From JBMNTU01 sp050945895 (GTDB lineage Bacteria; Bacillota; Clostridia; Christensenellales; Christensenellaceae), in the NCBI GenBank assembly GCA_050945895.1, contig JBMNTU010000009.1:1-34893 (forward strand): a DNA stretch of 34,893 bases, read 5' to 3'. A program made the position numbers and the translations under genes. The first letter of the stretch is position 1; each line of letters opens with the position of its first letter. Below are positions 7,164-14,202 of this stretch, in pieces. The notes beneath the pieces were generated by a model. That model did not search any database. It worked only from the letters and a program-made list of their open reading frames with translations, and had not been told where the DNA came from.

Positions 7164-7994
7164 TCATTCTTCGCTATAACTGTTACTTTCGTTCAATACC
7201 GCCTGTACCAGGTAACGGTTGTTGCCCCTGTCCGTTACGCAGGTAGACAGCGTTACAATCTTGCTTTGCGCCTGCAGTTCCACATCTCGCGCAAAGCCTT
7301 CCTCTTCGCTATCCACAAATATCGAATCGAGGTATGCCATATAGATGTCGTCGTCCGAAAAATCGCGCTCGTAAAATATCCACCGGTCGTCCGTAATATA
7401 GGCTGCAAAAATATCGTATATGCGCATACCCTTCGGCGTATATACTTTTATGATGCGGTGCTTGTCAAAAAACGCTTCATCCTCAAACCGGTGCAGCGTG
7501 GCAAACATAGACCCGTCCTTCATATTATGCCCGTATACAACGGTAAGCCTGTCCGAAAACTCCGGCCCGTTTTCCATGTCGATGAATACCGCCCCGTTGG
7601 CGTCTTCTTCGCCGTCTTCGTTCAAGTGTAAATAATCAATATTATCCTCACTTTTTAACACGGCATGGTCTACGTCCGTTCCGGGCACGGTAATCCACCC
7701 TATTATATCCTCGTTCCGTTGCCTGAGTATCTCAAAATCGATCTCCCTGTCCGGCGGGCGCAACCCGTCAACAAGCGGTGTAGGCGTGGGCGTTGGAGTG
7801 GGTGCCGGCGTGGGCGTAGGTGTAGGTGTAGGCGTAGGTGTCGCCGTGGGCGCAGGCGGAGGCGGCGCTTCCGCTTCCGGCTCCTGCCTGTTCATATTGC
7901 TTATTCCAATACCAATACCAATGACAACCGCTGCCAACACCAACAGCAGTATAATGATTTTTCTATTTTTACCCACAATCTTTTTCTCTTCCAT
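7164..7994 (-). CDS. Class B sortase (276 aa)
   Basis: Membrane-anchored cysteine transpeptidase that attaches sorting-signal proteins to the wall or links pilin-type subunits. A cytoplasmic KNRK leads into one membrane helix (about residues 12-31). A Pro/Thr-rich linker follows (about 44-73, mostly TP pairs), then the sortase barrel. Catalytic residues are His156 in VVYGHNM, Cys252 in TLSTC and Arg260 in RGNNRYLV. The DIIGWITVPGTDVDHAVL segment and the long insert before TLSTC mark class B. The gene starts 8 nt after the flavodoxin-like gene ends and has only a weak ribosome binding site, suggesting coupled translation. No protein with a C-terminal sorting signal is encoded nearby, so the substrate is unknown. 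Confidence 0.9.
   Translation of the reverse strand: MEEKKIVGKNRKIIILLLVLAAVVIGIGIGISNMNRQEPEAEAPPPPAPTATPTPTPTPTPTPAPTPTPTPTPLVDGLRPPDREIDFEILRQRNEDIIGWITVPGTDVDHAVLKSEDNIDYLHLNEDGEEDANGAVFIDMENGPEFSDRLTVVYGHNMKDGSMFATLHRFEDEAFFDKHRIIKVYTPKGMRIYDIFAAYITDDRWIFYERDFSDDDIYMAYLDSIFVDSEEEGFARDVELQAQSKIVTLSTCVTDRGNNRYLVQAVLNESNSYSEE
7773..7857 (-). repeat. Hexanucleotide-type repeat encoding a Thr-Pro linker
   Basis: Plus-strand reading shows GGCGTAGGTGTA-like hexamer repeats with occasional changes, encoding (TP)n with a few Ala on the minus strand. It forms the wall-spanning linker of the sortase. Such tracts can vary in length by slippage in 6-bp steps, which keeps the frame. Confidence 0.8.
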
Positions 7995-8002
7995 TGTCTG
8001 TA

Positions 8003-8554
8003 TTAAATCTTGCTCCCCAATTGCTCGGCCTTCTTCAGCCCATCTGTTTTTTCAATGTCGCCGGCCCCGCCAACGCCGCCGGTTACCACAACGCCCCTGT
8101 CTTCGATTCCCAAAAACCCAAAGCTTCCTTTGTACATTTCTACAGCGCCGTCGTAAGCACCGTTGTCCGGCCCTTCTCCGCACAGCAACAACACGCTCTC
8201 CTTTATGCCCAGCGGCCGCAGCCCGCCTGCGCCGCCATATGCATACAGCTTGTCTATGGCCGCCTTCACAGGCGCGGGGAAAGAAAACCAGTAAAGCGGC
8301 GCGGCCAGCACCAGCACGTCCGACGACTCAAGCAGGCGCGCCAGCTCGCGAAAGTCATCGTTGACGCAACAGGCTTCCCCCGTGCTCCAGCATCGGTCGC
8401 ACGCGCGGCAGCCCTGGATGGTTTTGTGCGCCGCTTCAAATTTGACCGCCGTATGCCCATTTTGCTCCGCGCCTTTTATAAATGCGTCCGCCATGCGGTC
8501 GCTATTGCCGTTCTTTCTGTAGCTCCCTGTTATCACCAAAATTTTCTTTCCCAT
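8003..8554 (-). CDS. Flavodoxin-fold NAD(P)H-dependent reductase (183 aa)
   Basis: NADPH-dependent FMN reductase / iron-sulfur-flavoprotein-like family with a flavodoxin fold. It starts with MGKKILVITGSYRKNGNSDRM, the FMN phosphate-binding loop. A cysteine cluster GCRACDRCW...ACC follows at about residues 49-62, and LAAPLYWFSFPAPVKAAIDK is the typical flavin-ring loop. The CxxCxxC pattern could hold an iron-sulfur cluster as in the iron-sulfur flavoproteins, or be a redox-active remnant. AAGGAGG precedes the ATG at 8554. It sits in a dense minus-strand run, 24 nt behind the macro-domain gene and 8 nt ahead of the sortase. The substrate is not evident. Confidence 0.85.
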   Translation of the reverse strand: MGKKILVITGSYRKNGNSDRMADAFIKGAEQNGHTAVKFEAAHKTIQGCRACDRCWSTGEACCVNDDFRELARLLESSDVLVLAAPLYWFSFPAPVKAAIDKLYAYGGAGGLRPLGIKESVLLLCGEGPDNGAYDGAVEMYKGSFGFLGIEDRGVVVTGGVGGAGDIEKTDGLKKAEQLGSKI

Positions 8555-8578
8555 ACAAACCTCCTTGTTTTCTGTATT

Positions 8579-9091
8579 TCAACGCGCCTTTAGCGCCCTG
8601 TCGTATGCTTCTTTTGTTTTGTCATCAAAACAGACCATGTATACTTTTTGCATATCCGGGTGCGCCTCCAGAAATTTGCAAATCGTTTCTATTGCAATTT
8701 CCGCCGCGCGGTCCAGCGGAAAACGATATATCCCTGTACTGATGGATGGAAACGCCACCGTTCGAGCACCTTTCCCATACGCCAGCAACAGGCTGTTTTG
8801 ATAGCTGTTTTCCAGCAATGCTTCCTCATGGTGGCTGCCGCCGCGCCAGATAGGCCCGGGCGTATGCACCACATATTTTGCAGGCAGGCCATAGGCCCCC
8901 GTTATTTTTGCCTGGCCCGTCTCGCAGCCGTGCAGTTTGCTGCATTCTTCCAGCAGCTTTGGCCCCGCTGCGCGGTGGATGGCGCCGTCTACACCACCGC
9001 CGCCCAAAAGAGATGTGTTTGCCGCATTTACAATTGCATCCACCCGCTGTTTTGTAATATCGCCTTTGATGATTTCCAGCTTACCGCTCAT
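8579..9091 (-). CDS. Macro-domain ADP-ribose deacetylase-like protein (170 aa)
   Basis: Macro domain of the YmdB/MacroD type, which binds ADP-ribose and commonly removes O-acetyl-ADP-ribose or mono-ADP-ribosyl groups. The hallmarks are IVNAANTSLLGGGGVDGAIH at about residues 20-39 (Asn and Asp of the active site), the HTPGPIWRGG stretch, and SISTGIYRFPLDRAAEIA, the distal-ribose loop. It fills the whole protein. Start and upstream stop overlap as ATGA (9088-9091), implying translational coupling with the flavin/iron-sulfur gene ahead. No ADP-ribosyltransferase or sirtuin is encoded in the window, so a housekeeping role in NAD metabolite clearance is the simplest reading. Confidence 0.93.
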   Translation of the reverse strand: MSGKLEIIKGDITKQRVDAIVNAANTSLLGGGGVDGAIHRAAGPKLLEECSKLHGCETGQAKITGAYGLPAKYVVHTPGPIWRGGSHHEEALLENSYQNSLLLAYGKGARTVAFPSISTGIYRFPLDRAAEIAIETICKFLEAHPDMQKVYMVCFDDKTKEAYDRALKAR

Positions 9092-9690
9092 TCCTCACCA
9101 TACCTTTCCACCGCATTCGCCGGGCACACCTCCGCGCACAAGCCGCAGTGCAAACACCGGCTTTCAATAATGCAGTAAGGCTCCTCTTTTATGCAATCCT
9201 GCGGGCAGCTTTGGCTGCAAGCTCCGCACTCTGTACACGCCTGCTCCAAGATGTAATAGCCCTTTTTTTCCTCCTCCGGCGCGCCAATAAAAAATGTCTC
9301 ACGAAAAATAGGCACTTTGGACAAATCGAAAAACTCCCCCTGGCCTTCATACAAACAAAACACTTCCAGTATTTCCCTGCTTTTTCCGGGGTACATTTCG
9401 TGCATCGATGGGTTTTCACTGAAAATCGGCTCCAAATATTCCTGCCCCACTTGCTTTACTCTGCCCCGAAGCGATACCATCTCCCAGTTTTTAGAAAGCC
9501 CGGTCATCGAAACATATTTCTGCCGCGAAAGCTGCCGGTAGAAATTTTTTCCGCGTGCAGTTAAAAAAAACACGCCTTCGTCATTCGCCAGCATAATGTC
9601 GATGATCCGTGTATCCGGGCGCCCCTTGCGGTCTGTTGTCGCCATCGTAAAATCCTTGATTTCGCGCATTTTTTCGAGATATTTGTCCAT
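9088..9690 (-). CDS. Pyridoxamine 5'-phosphate oxidase-like domain plus 2x[4Fe-4S] (200 aa)
   Basis: An N-terminal split-barrel FMN-binding domain of the pyridoxamine phosphate oxidase-like type (residues 1 to about 130: IKDFTMATTDRKGRPDTRIID, then VFFLTARGKNFYRQL) is joined to a C-terminal bacterial ferredoxin domain. The latter has two cysteine sets, CTECGACSQSCPQDC and CLHCGLCAEVCP, for two 4Fe-4S clusters. It probably carries electrons between a ferredoxin-type centre and a bound flavin; the substrate is unknown. A GTG two codons upstream (9696) is possible, but GGAGG lies 7 nt before the ATG at 9690. The gene is 18 nt behind the cobalamin adenosyltransferase gene and overlaps the macro-domain gene. 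Confidence 0.87.
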   Translation of the reverse strand: MDKYLEKMREIKDFTMATTDRKGRPDTRIIDIMLANDEGVFFLTARGKNFYRQLSRQKYVSMTGLSKNWEMVSLRGRVKQVGQEYLEPIFSENPSMHEMYPGKSREILEVFCLYEGQGEFFDLSKVPIFRETFFIGAPEEEKKGYYILEQACTECGACSQSCPQDCIKEEPYCIIESRCLHCGLCAEVCPANAVERYGEE

Positions 9691-9708
9691 ACACACACCT
9701 CCAAACGC

Positions 9709-10221
9709 TTAGTATTCGATTCCCCTGCGGGCAAGCTGGCCTGCATCGTACGGGTGTTTTACCTTTTTAAGCTCTGTTATATAATCCGCATATTCTTCCA
9801 GGCCGCATGGTTTTCTGCCCGTCAGGACGATTTCCACACCCTCCGGCGCATCGCACAGAAGCGCTTGCAGCACGGATTTTGACATCAGCTCCCACTCGTA
9901 TGCGTCCAGCGCTTCGTCTAAAACGATCAAATCATAGCGGCCCGAATTTGCGCCTTCCGCCGCATAAGCAAGCATCCTGTCGTGTTCTTCCTTTGTCTGC
10001 AAAAAATCCTGTTCATCCATCGTTACGGTAAACCCGCCGCCAGCTTCCGGACGCATCACCGTTGCATTTTCCACATTATCCAAAAAAGAGACTTCGCCTG
10101 TTTCCTGTGTTTTAAAAAACTGTACGGCAAGCACGCGCAGCCCCGCACCAAGCGCCCGCACCGCAAGCCCAAACGCCGCTGTCGTCTTGCCTTTCCCATC
10201 ACCATAGTAAATATGCACCAT
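9709..10221 (-). CDS. cobO: Cob(I)alamin adenosyltransferase, CobO/BtuR type (170 aa)
   Basis: Transfers the adenosyl group of ATP to reduced corrinoid, making adenosylcobalamin. It is a RecA-like P-loop protein. The start IYYGDGKGKTTAAFGLAVRA carries the Walker A loop (GDGKGKTT), FDLIV-type YDLIVLDEALDA is the Walker B strand, and VEIVLTGRKP closes the core. The reading frame extends upstream to 10326 with non-homologous residues overlapping the EAL gene; the ATG at 10221 with AGAGG ahead gives the family's normal N-terminus. It begins 17 nt behind the EIIC-EAL gene. No other cobalamin genes or B12 riboswitch are visible in this window. Confidence 0.92.
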   Translation of the reverse strand: MVHIYYGDGKGKTTAAFGLAVRALGAGLRVLAVQFFKTQETGEVSFLDNVENATVMRPEAGGGFTVTMDEQDFLQTKEEHDRMLAYAAEGANSGRYDLIVLDEALDAYEWELMSKSVLQALLCDAPEGVEIVLTGRKPCGLEEYADYITELKKVKHPYDAGQLARRGIEY

Positions 10222-10238
10222 GCTCTTACCTCTGCCAA

Positions 10239-12368
10239 TCAACGGACGCCATGCCCGTTCAGGTATTCCACAAACTCTTCGAACGGAAGCGGTTTGGAAA
10301 ATAGGTATCCCTGGTAAATAAAGCACCCCAGCTCCGCCAGCCGCTCCTTTTGTTCCTCCGTTTCCACATACTCTGCAAAGAGCTTTACTCCCATTTTTGC
10401 CGTCAGGCTGCTGATAGAACTTACAATATCGCTGGAGCGCTGGTTTTTCAATATATCCGAAACCAGTTTTCCATCCAGCTTAATCGCTGCCAGGTCGTGC
10501 GCCTGCATATATGTCATAGAGCTGTGCCCCATACCAAAATCGTCCATAATCAGGTCCATTCCCAACGCTTCGATCTTATCCAGCGTTTGCTGCATCATAG
10601 GCGTTACAACCAGCGCGACCTGTTCGGTCATTTCCAGTGCAAGCTTCACATTCCCATAAGAATATTTTTCGTATATTTGCTTTATATTGTCGTAAAAATC
10701 AGGGTTTTCCAGCTGGCTGGGCAGCATATTGACCGATATCTCCATCGGCTGCTCATACTTCTTGCCCAGCGCTTGCGCGTCCTTGCATACCTGGTCAAAA
10801 ATCCAATTGTCCAGCTCATCCAAAAAGCCATCCTCCTGCGCCAGGCGGATGATCAGCGGCGGATAAATGTATCCGCCCGTCGGGTGGTTCCAGCGCAAAA
10901 GTGCCTCCGCGCCATAAATCGTGTTATCGTAGCGCACCTGCACCTGGTAAAACATTTCCAGCTCGTCATTTGCAATTGCATTCCGAAGGTCCAGCGCAAG
11001 GCTGCGTGCAATGGAGGCATGCGGGCCGGAATCGTTTATCAGGCTGCGGGTGTTTCCATATTCCTCATGCTCCATCAAAAGCCTTGTAAGGCCGGCAATG
11101 TTCTTTTTGAGCGATTTCATCTGGTGCCGCTCGCTCATGCGGATAAACGGAAGATAGAGCAGCACGCCAATTGCAATGTTGACCGCCTGCAAAATGCTCC
11201 CCGCATAAGACCCCGTTGCAACATAACCGCTGAAAATGGGTGGCGTCGTCCAGCCAACCGTATTGACGGCTATGGGAACCCATCCCGCCATTGTCGCAAG
11301 ACCGCTTGTCAGCGTCAGCACAACGGGAACCAGTATAAACGGAATCAATAAATACCGGTTGAAAATAACAGGCAGGCCAAACAGGATCATTTCGTTAATG
11401 TTGAATATTGCCGGAAGCGCCCCCAGCTTGACAAGCTTGCGGTTGTTTTTCATTTTTGCGCCGATCAAAACAGCAATCACAAGGCAAAGCACCGTTCCGC
11501 ACCCGCCCATCATAACAAAGGAATCCAAAAATGTTTTGGTGAAAATTTCGGTCGGCGCTTCGCCCGCGGCAACCAGCACCTGGTTGATTTCCATACCGCT
11601 TTCAAACGTTCCAAACGCCACCTGGTCGAGCATATTGCTGCCGTGCAGCCCCATAAACCACAGCCCGTCCACAAATGTAACAAACAGCAATGCGCTGCCA
11701 AGGTTTGCGCCCAGGTTTGCAAACAGCGCTTCAAACAGCAAGGACGCCGCCTCGTTCAGGCTGACATCCCCCAATGCCAGCGTAAGAAGCATGTGCGCGG
11801 CGCCAAAGGTTGCAATGACGATGGCCGCAGGCACGACGCAGTCAATAATAACATTGAAATCTGCGTCCGCACCAGCCGAATATTGCTTAAAAAGTCTCCG
11901 GCCACGCGTTGCCAGAAAACGAAAAAACACCCCCGACAGAAGCGCAACACAAATAGCAATAAATATCCACGAATGCCCAAAAATGACCGCCGGGCCTTCA
12001 TCTGCCTGCCAGCCTACAAAAGCAACATACGAGCATACTGCCAGTATGGGGTAAATGCCCAACCGCCGCTGGTCTTTGTAGCGGCCATAGTAATAGCCCA
12101 TAGAAAGCAAAAGCACCAGCGAAAGTATGCCCAAAGACCCATCATAAATGGTTAAAAAAAGCTCCCGAAGGTGGCCGTCCCACGCGCCTTCCAGCCATGT
12201 CTGGTACGCTTCCAGCGGGAACGAGTTGAGAATCAGCACAATCGACCCCGTCATAATAAAAGGGATCGCCGCTGCCAGTCCCTTTTTCAGAATGGAAAAA
12301 ATATAATGCTCTCCCAATTCCCGCTCAGAAGCTATATGCTTTTGTGTTTGGCTTCTTCTCGTCCTCAT
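10239..12368 (-). CDS. PTS EIIC-EAL c-di-GMP phosphodiesterase fusion (709 aa)
   Basis: Residues 25-410 form a polytopic membrane domain of the lactose/cellobiose EIIC family, with GLWFMGLHGSN (235-245) and FNINEMILFGLPVIFN (322-337, conserved Glu326). Residues 450-705 form an EAL domain that hydrolyses cyclic di-GMP. All expected catalytic residues are present: EAL at 488-490 in AEALLRW, Asn547, EMTE at 579-582, DDFG at 609-612, Lys630 and Asp632 in KLD, Glu666 and Glu669 in EYVE, and QGYLFSKP at 686-693. No EIIA or EIIB domain is attached or encoded nearby, so sugar phosphorylation by this protein is unlikely. A sensor in which substrate binding by the membrane part tunes phosphodiesterase activity is more plausible (inference). 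The ribosome binding site is weak; the start fits the domain's N-terminus. Confidence 0.9.
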   Translation of the reverse strand: MRTRRSQTQKHIASERELGEHYIFSILKKGLAAAIPFIMTGSIVLILNSFPLEAYQTWLEGAWDGHLRELFLTIYDGSLGILSLVLLLSMGYYYGRYKDQRRLGIYPILAVCSYVAFVGWQADEGPAVIFGHSWIFIAICVALLSGVFFRFLATRGRRLFKQYSAGADADFNVIIDCVVPAAIVIATFGAAHMLLTLALGDVSLNEAASLLFEALFANLGANLGSALLFVTFVDGLWFMGLHGSNMLDQVAFGTFESGMEINQVLVAAGEAPTEIFTKTFLDSFVMMGGCGTVLCLVIAVLIGAKMKNNRKLVKLGALPAIFNINEMILFGLPVIFNRYLLIPFILVPVVLTLTSGLATMAGWVPIAVNTVGWTTPPIFSGYVATGSYAGSILQAVNIAIGVLLYLPFIRMSERHQMKSLKKNIAGLTRLLMEHEEYGNTRSLINDSGPHASIARSLALDLRNAIANDELEMFYQVQVRYDNTIYGAEALLRWNHPTGGYIYPPLIIRLAQEDGFLDELDNWIFDQVCKDAQALGKKYEQPMEISVNMLPSQLENPDFYDNIKQIYEKYSYGNVKLALEMTEQVALVVTPMMQQTLDKIEALGMDLIMDDFGMGHSSMTYMQAHDLAAIKLDGKLVSDILKNQRSSDIVSSISSLTAKMGVKLFAEYVETEEQKERLAELGCFIYQGYLFSKPLPFEEFVEYLNGHGVR

Positions 12369-12479
12369 CTGCTTGCGTCCGGCGCAAAGCGTGAGAACAC
12401 GCCCCGGCCAGACCCCCGATTATTATTTGGTTGTTCCATTATTGCGTATATATAATAATACACCAAAAAAAGCATCTCA

Positions 12480-12533
12480 AAAAGAAAAAGCTGTATTTTC
12501 CCCAATATTGGCTGTTTTTTTAAATATACGGAG
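12480..12533 (-). terminator. Possible weak terminator after the twin-protein operon
   Basis: Reading leftward from the stop at 12536, an A-run plus AGC pairs with GCTTTTT around a long (about 19 nt) loop containing CCAATATTGG, and T-rich sequence follows. The stem is short. If it fails, transcription would continue into the EIIC-EAL operon. Confidence 0.3.
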
Positions 12534-12535
12534 AG

Positions 12536-13369
12536 TTATTGCCATATCTCGGTCGTTATTTGCGGTCCTTGGTATTGAAAGGAATGAAGCCTGCCCCCTG
12601 CATTCGAATAGTAAAACTCGTATTTTGCCCCATCCGCCATTTCTACCATAATGTGAACGGGGTAATAGGTATATTCTTCCCCCCGGTCTTCCCGCATATC
12701 GTAGTCATACAGCATAACCTCGTTATATGCCGAAAGCGCCTGGTCCATATTTCCAAAACAAACGTCCATCAAATCGAGCGTTTTATCGAGGCACTCCTGC
12801 TCATACCGTTTGTACGCAGCAAACGTCATTTGGTTTTCCGGCTCATCTATATAAACATCCATATCCATCGCATACTCTGTTCGATTGATGGAAACCACCG
12901 TTTTGCTTTCCGCATCTACCCGGCACTGGTATTCCTCCACTCCGTCATTGGGCGCCAGGTAAATCTCCCACTGCCTTTGCGCTTCTTCCGTATAGTAATA
13001 GTCTTCCGCATATGCCCAACCGTATACGTCCTCAAAATCCGCATCAAACATCTGTATCAATAGCGTGAGCACCATATCCCCAATCTGTTTTGAATCTTCG
13101 GAAGAAATCTCCCCGTCCCACTCGATTGTATAATCCGGCAATGGCACCGCTTTCTTCTCCTCGGCAGGCAATGGAAGCTCCGTGTCAGCCGCCTCGCTTC
13201 CAGCGCTGTCTGCAGCATAGGCAACCGCGGCTACTTTTCCGAATGAATTTTCGCGGGTTGCCGACATAGCAGAAAGCAAAACCAGCGCCCCTACAAGGAT
13301 CAGCGCTGCCGCAACGCAAAACACCCAAACCTTTTTTACAAAACGTTTCGCCTTGTCCATGGTCACCAT
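12536..13369 (-). CDS. Membrane-anchored protein, twin B (277 aa)
   Basis: I do not recognise the family. A basic start (DKAKRFVKKV) leads into one membrane helix at about residues 15-35. An Ala/Glu/Pro-rich linker ending in VPLPDYTIEWDG comes next, then an acidic, Tyr- and Trp-rich extracytoplasmic domain of about 200 residues. It is a paralogue of the preceding gene. Shared landmarks are ELPLP-x-EE / PLP-x-YT, RQW with a hydrophobic tail, the (A/V)(Y/F)(K/E)xYExEC helix, and a final Y(E/R)F-hydrophobic strand before a Tyr/His/Gln-rich end. The genes overlap by 7 nt. It is the last gene of the two-component operon, so it could be its output or its signal-sensing accessory. A second ATG at 13360 is an alternative start. 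Confidence 0.8.
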   Translation of the reverse strand: MVTMDKAKRFVKKVWVFCVAAALILVGALVLLSAMSATRENSFGKVAAVAYAADSAGSEAADTELPLPAEEKKAVPLPDYTIEWDGEISSEDSKQIGDMVLTLLIQMFDADFEDVYGWAYAEDYYYTEEAQRQWEIYLAPNDGVEEYQCRVDAESKTVVSINRTEYAMDMDVYIDEPENQMTFAAYKRYEQECLDKTLDLMDVCFGNMDQALSAYNEVMLYDYDMREDRGEEYTYYPVHIMVEMADGAKYEFYYSNAGGRLHSFQYQGPQITTEIWQ

Positions 13370-14202
13370 CCGGCCTTTTCAACTTCGATCTCTTCGGCTG
13401 CCGCCGGCACACTGCCCGCGCCATCCACCATAGCTGCCGGATGATAAGAATATTCCTGCAGCATAACTCCTTCCGGCCGATTGAAAAAAACAAAACGGTA
13501 GGCCGAACCATCCGAAAGGCTAATGTACAGCTCGGCTATTGCTTCTACAATCCAATTTTGTTCAACAACCTGCCATGAATTATTCTCTATCCCAATGGTT
13601 TCCTGGCCCACAGAGGCATTTCGCAATAAAACCTCCTCCGCTTTTTTCACACACTCTTTCTCAAACGCAACATAGTCCTCATATGCAAAAGGAGTTTCCA
13701 ACCACTCGTAATACGCGTCGTCATACTCCATTCCGTCATTATATATGGTATAGGTGTATATATTCCCATTGACTGTATCCACGCTCATCATGTATTCCCG
13801 AAAGCTAAATTGATCCTGTTTTGGCTGAAAAAAGATCGTCCACTGCCGCCGGTTGTCCTTTGCAGAAAAATGTGCAAAACCAGTCCCGCCTCCAAAATCC
13901 TGTCCGGATAGTTCTATCATTTCGCGAACGCAAATCTCCCCTGCTTCTTCCATGTCCATATCTTCGTTTTGTAAATCGACATACAAATCCCCCAAAACCA
14001 GCGTATATTCCGGCAGCGGCTGGCGTTCTTCCACCGGAAGGGAAATGGGCAGCTCCTGCTCCGTTTCCACGGCCTGCACCTTGTTTTGCACCGTGGCGCG
14101 GCGCGTTGTAAACGCATACGAAAGTAGAAATACCGCTGCAACCACAATCGCCGAGGCCACAGCAAAGGTGATCACCAATTTTACCGCTTCTGCCCTTTTC
14201 AT
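13363..14202 (-). CDS. Membrane-anchored protein, twin A (279 aa)
   Basis: Unrecognised family, paralogous to the next gene in the operon. Lys/Arg-start, one membrane helix (about residues 10-31), then a short linker SLPVEERQPLPEYTLVLGDL, then a soluble acidic domain predicted outside the membrane. Inside it are RRQWTIFF, the YEDYVAFEKECVKKAEEVL helix and the AELYISLSDGSAYRFVFFN strand pair, each with a counterpart in the twin. There is no lipobox and no cleavable signal site that I can see, so it probably stays anchored. The start overlaps the histidine kinase stop (ATGA at 14199-14202), so kinase and twin A are translationally coupled. This supports a shared pathway. Confidence 0.8.
   Translation of the reverse strand: MKRAEAVKLVITFAVASAIVVAAVFLLSYAFTTRRATVQNKVQAVETEQELPISLPVEERQPLPEYTLVLGDLYVDLQNEDMDMEEAGEICVREMIELSGQDFGGGTGFAHFSAKDNRRQWTIFFQPKQDQFSFREYMMSVDTVNGNIYTYTIYNDGMEYDDAYYEWLETPFAYEDYVAFEKECVKKAEEVLLRNASVGQETIGIENNSWQVVEQNWIVEAIAELYISLSDGSAYRFVFFNRPEGVMLQEYSYHPAAMVDGAGSVPAAAEEIEVEKAGW

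Noticed and set aside
7773..7857. Tandem repeats that could suggest a CRISPR-like or satellite array
   Set aside because: The unit is a hexamer without spacers and is fully explained by the sortase Thr-Pro linker.
10350..11351. Long plus-strand open frame opposite the EIIC-EAL gene
   Set aside because: It is antisense to a gene with full domain motifs, has Arg/Cys/His-rich low-quality composition, and lacks a ribosome binding site.
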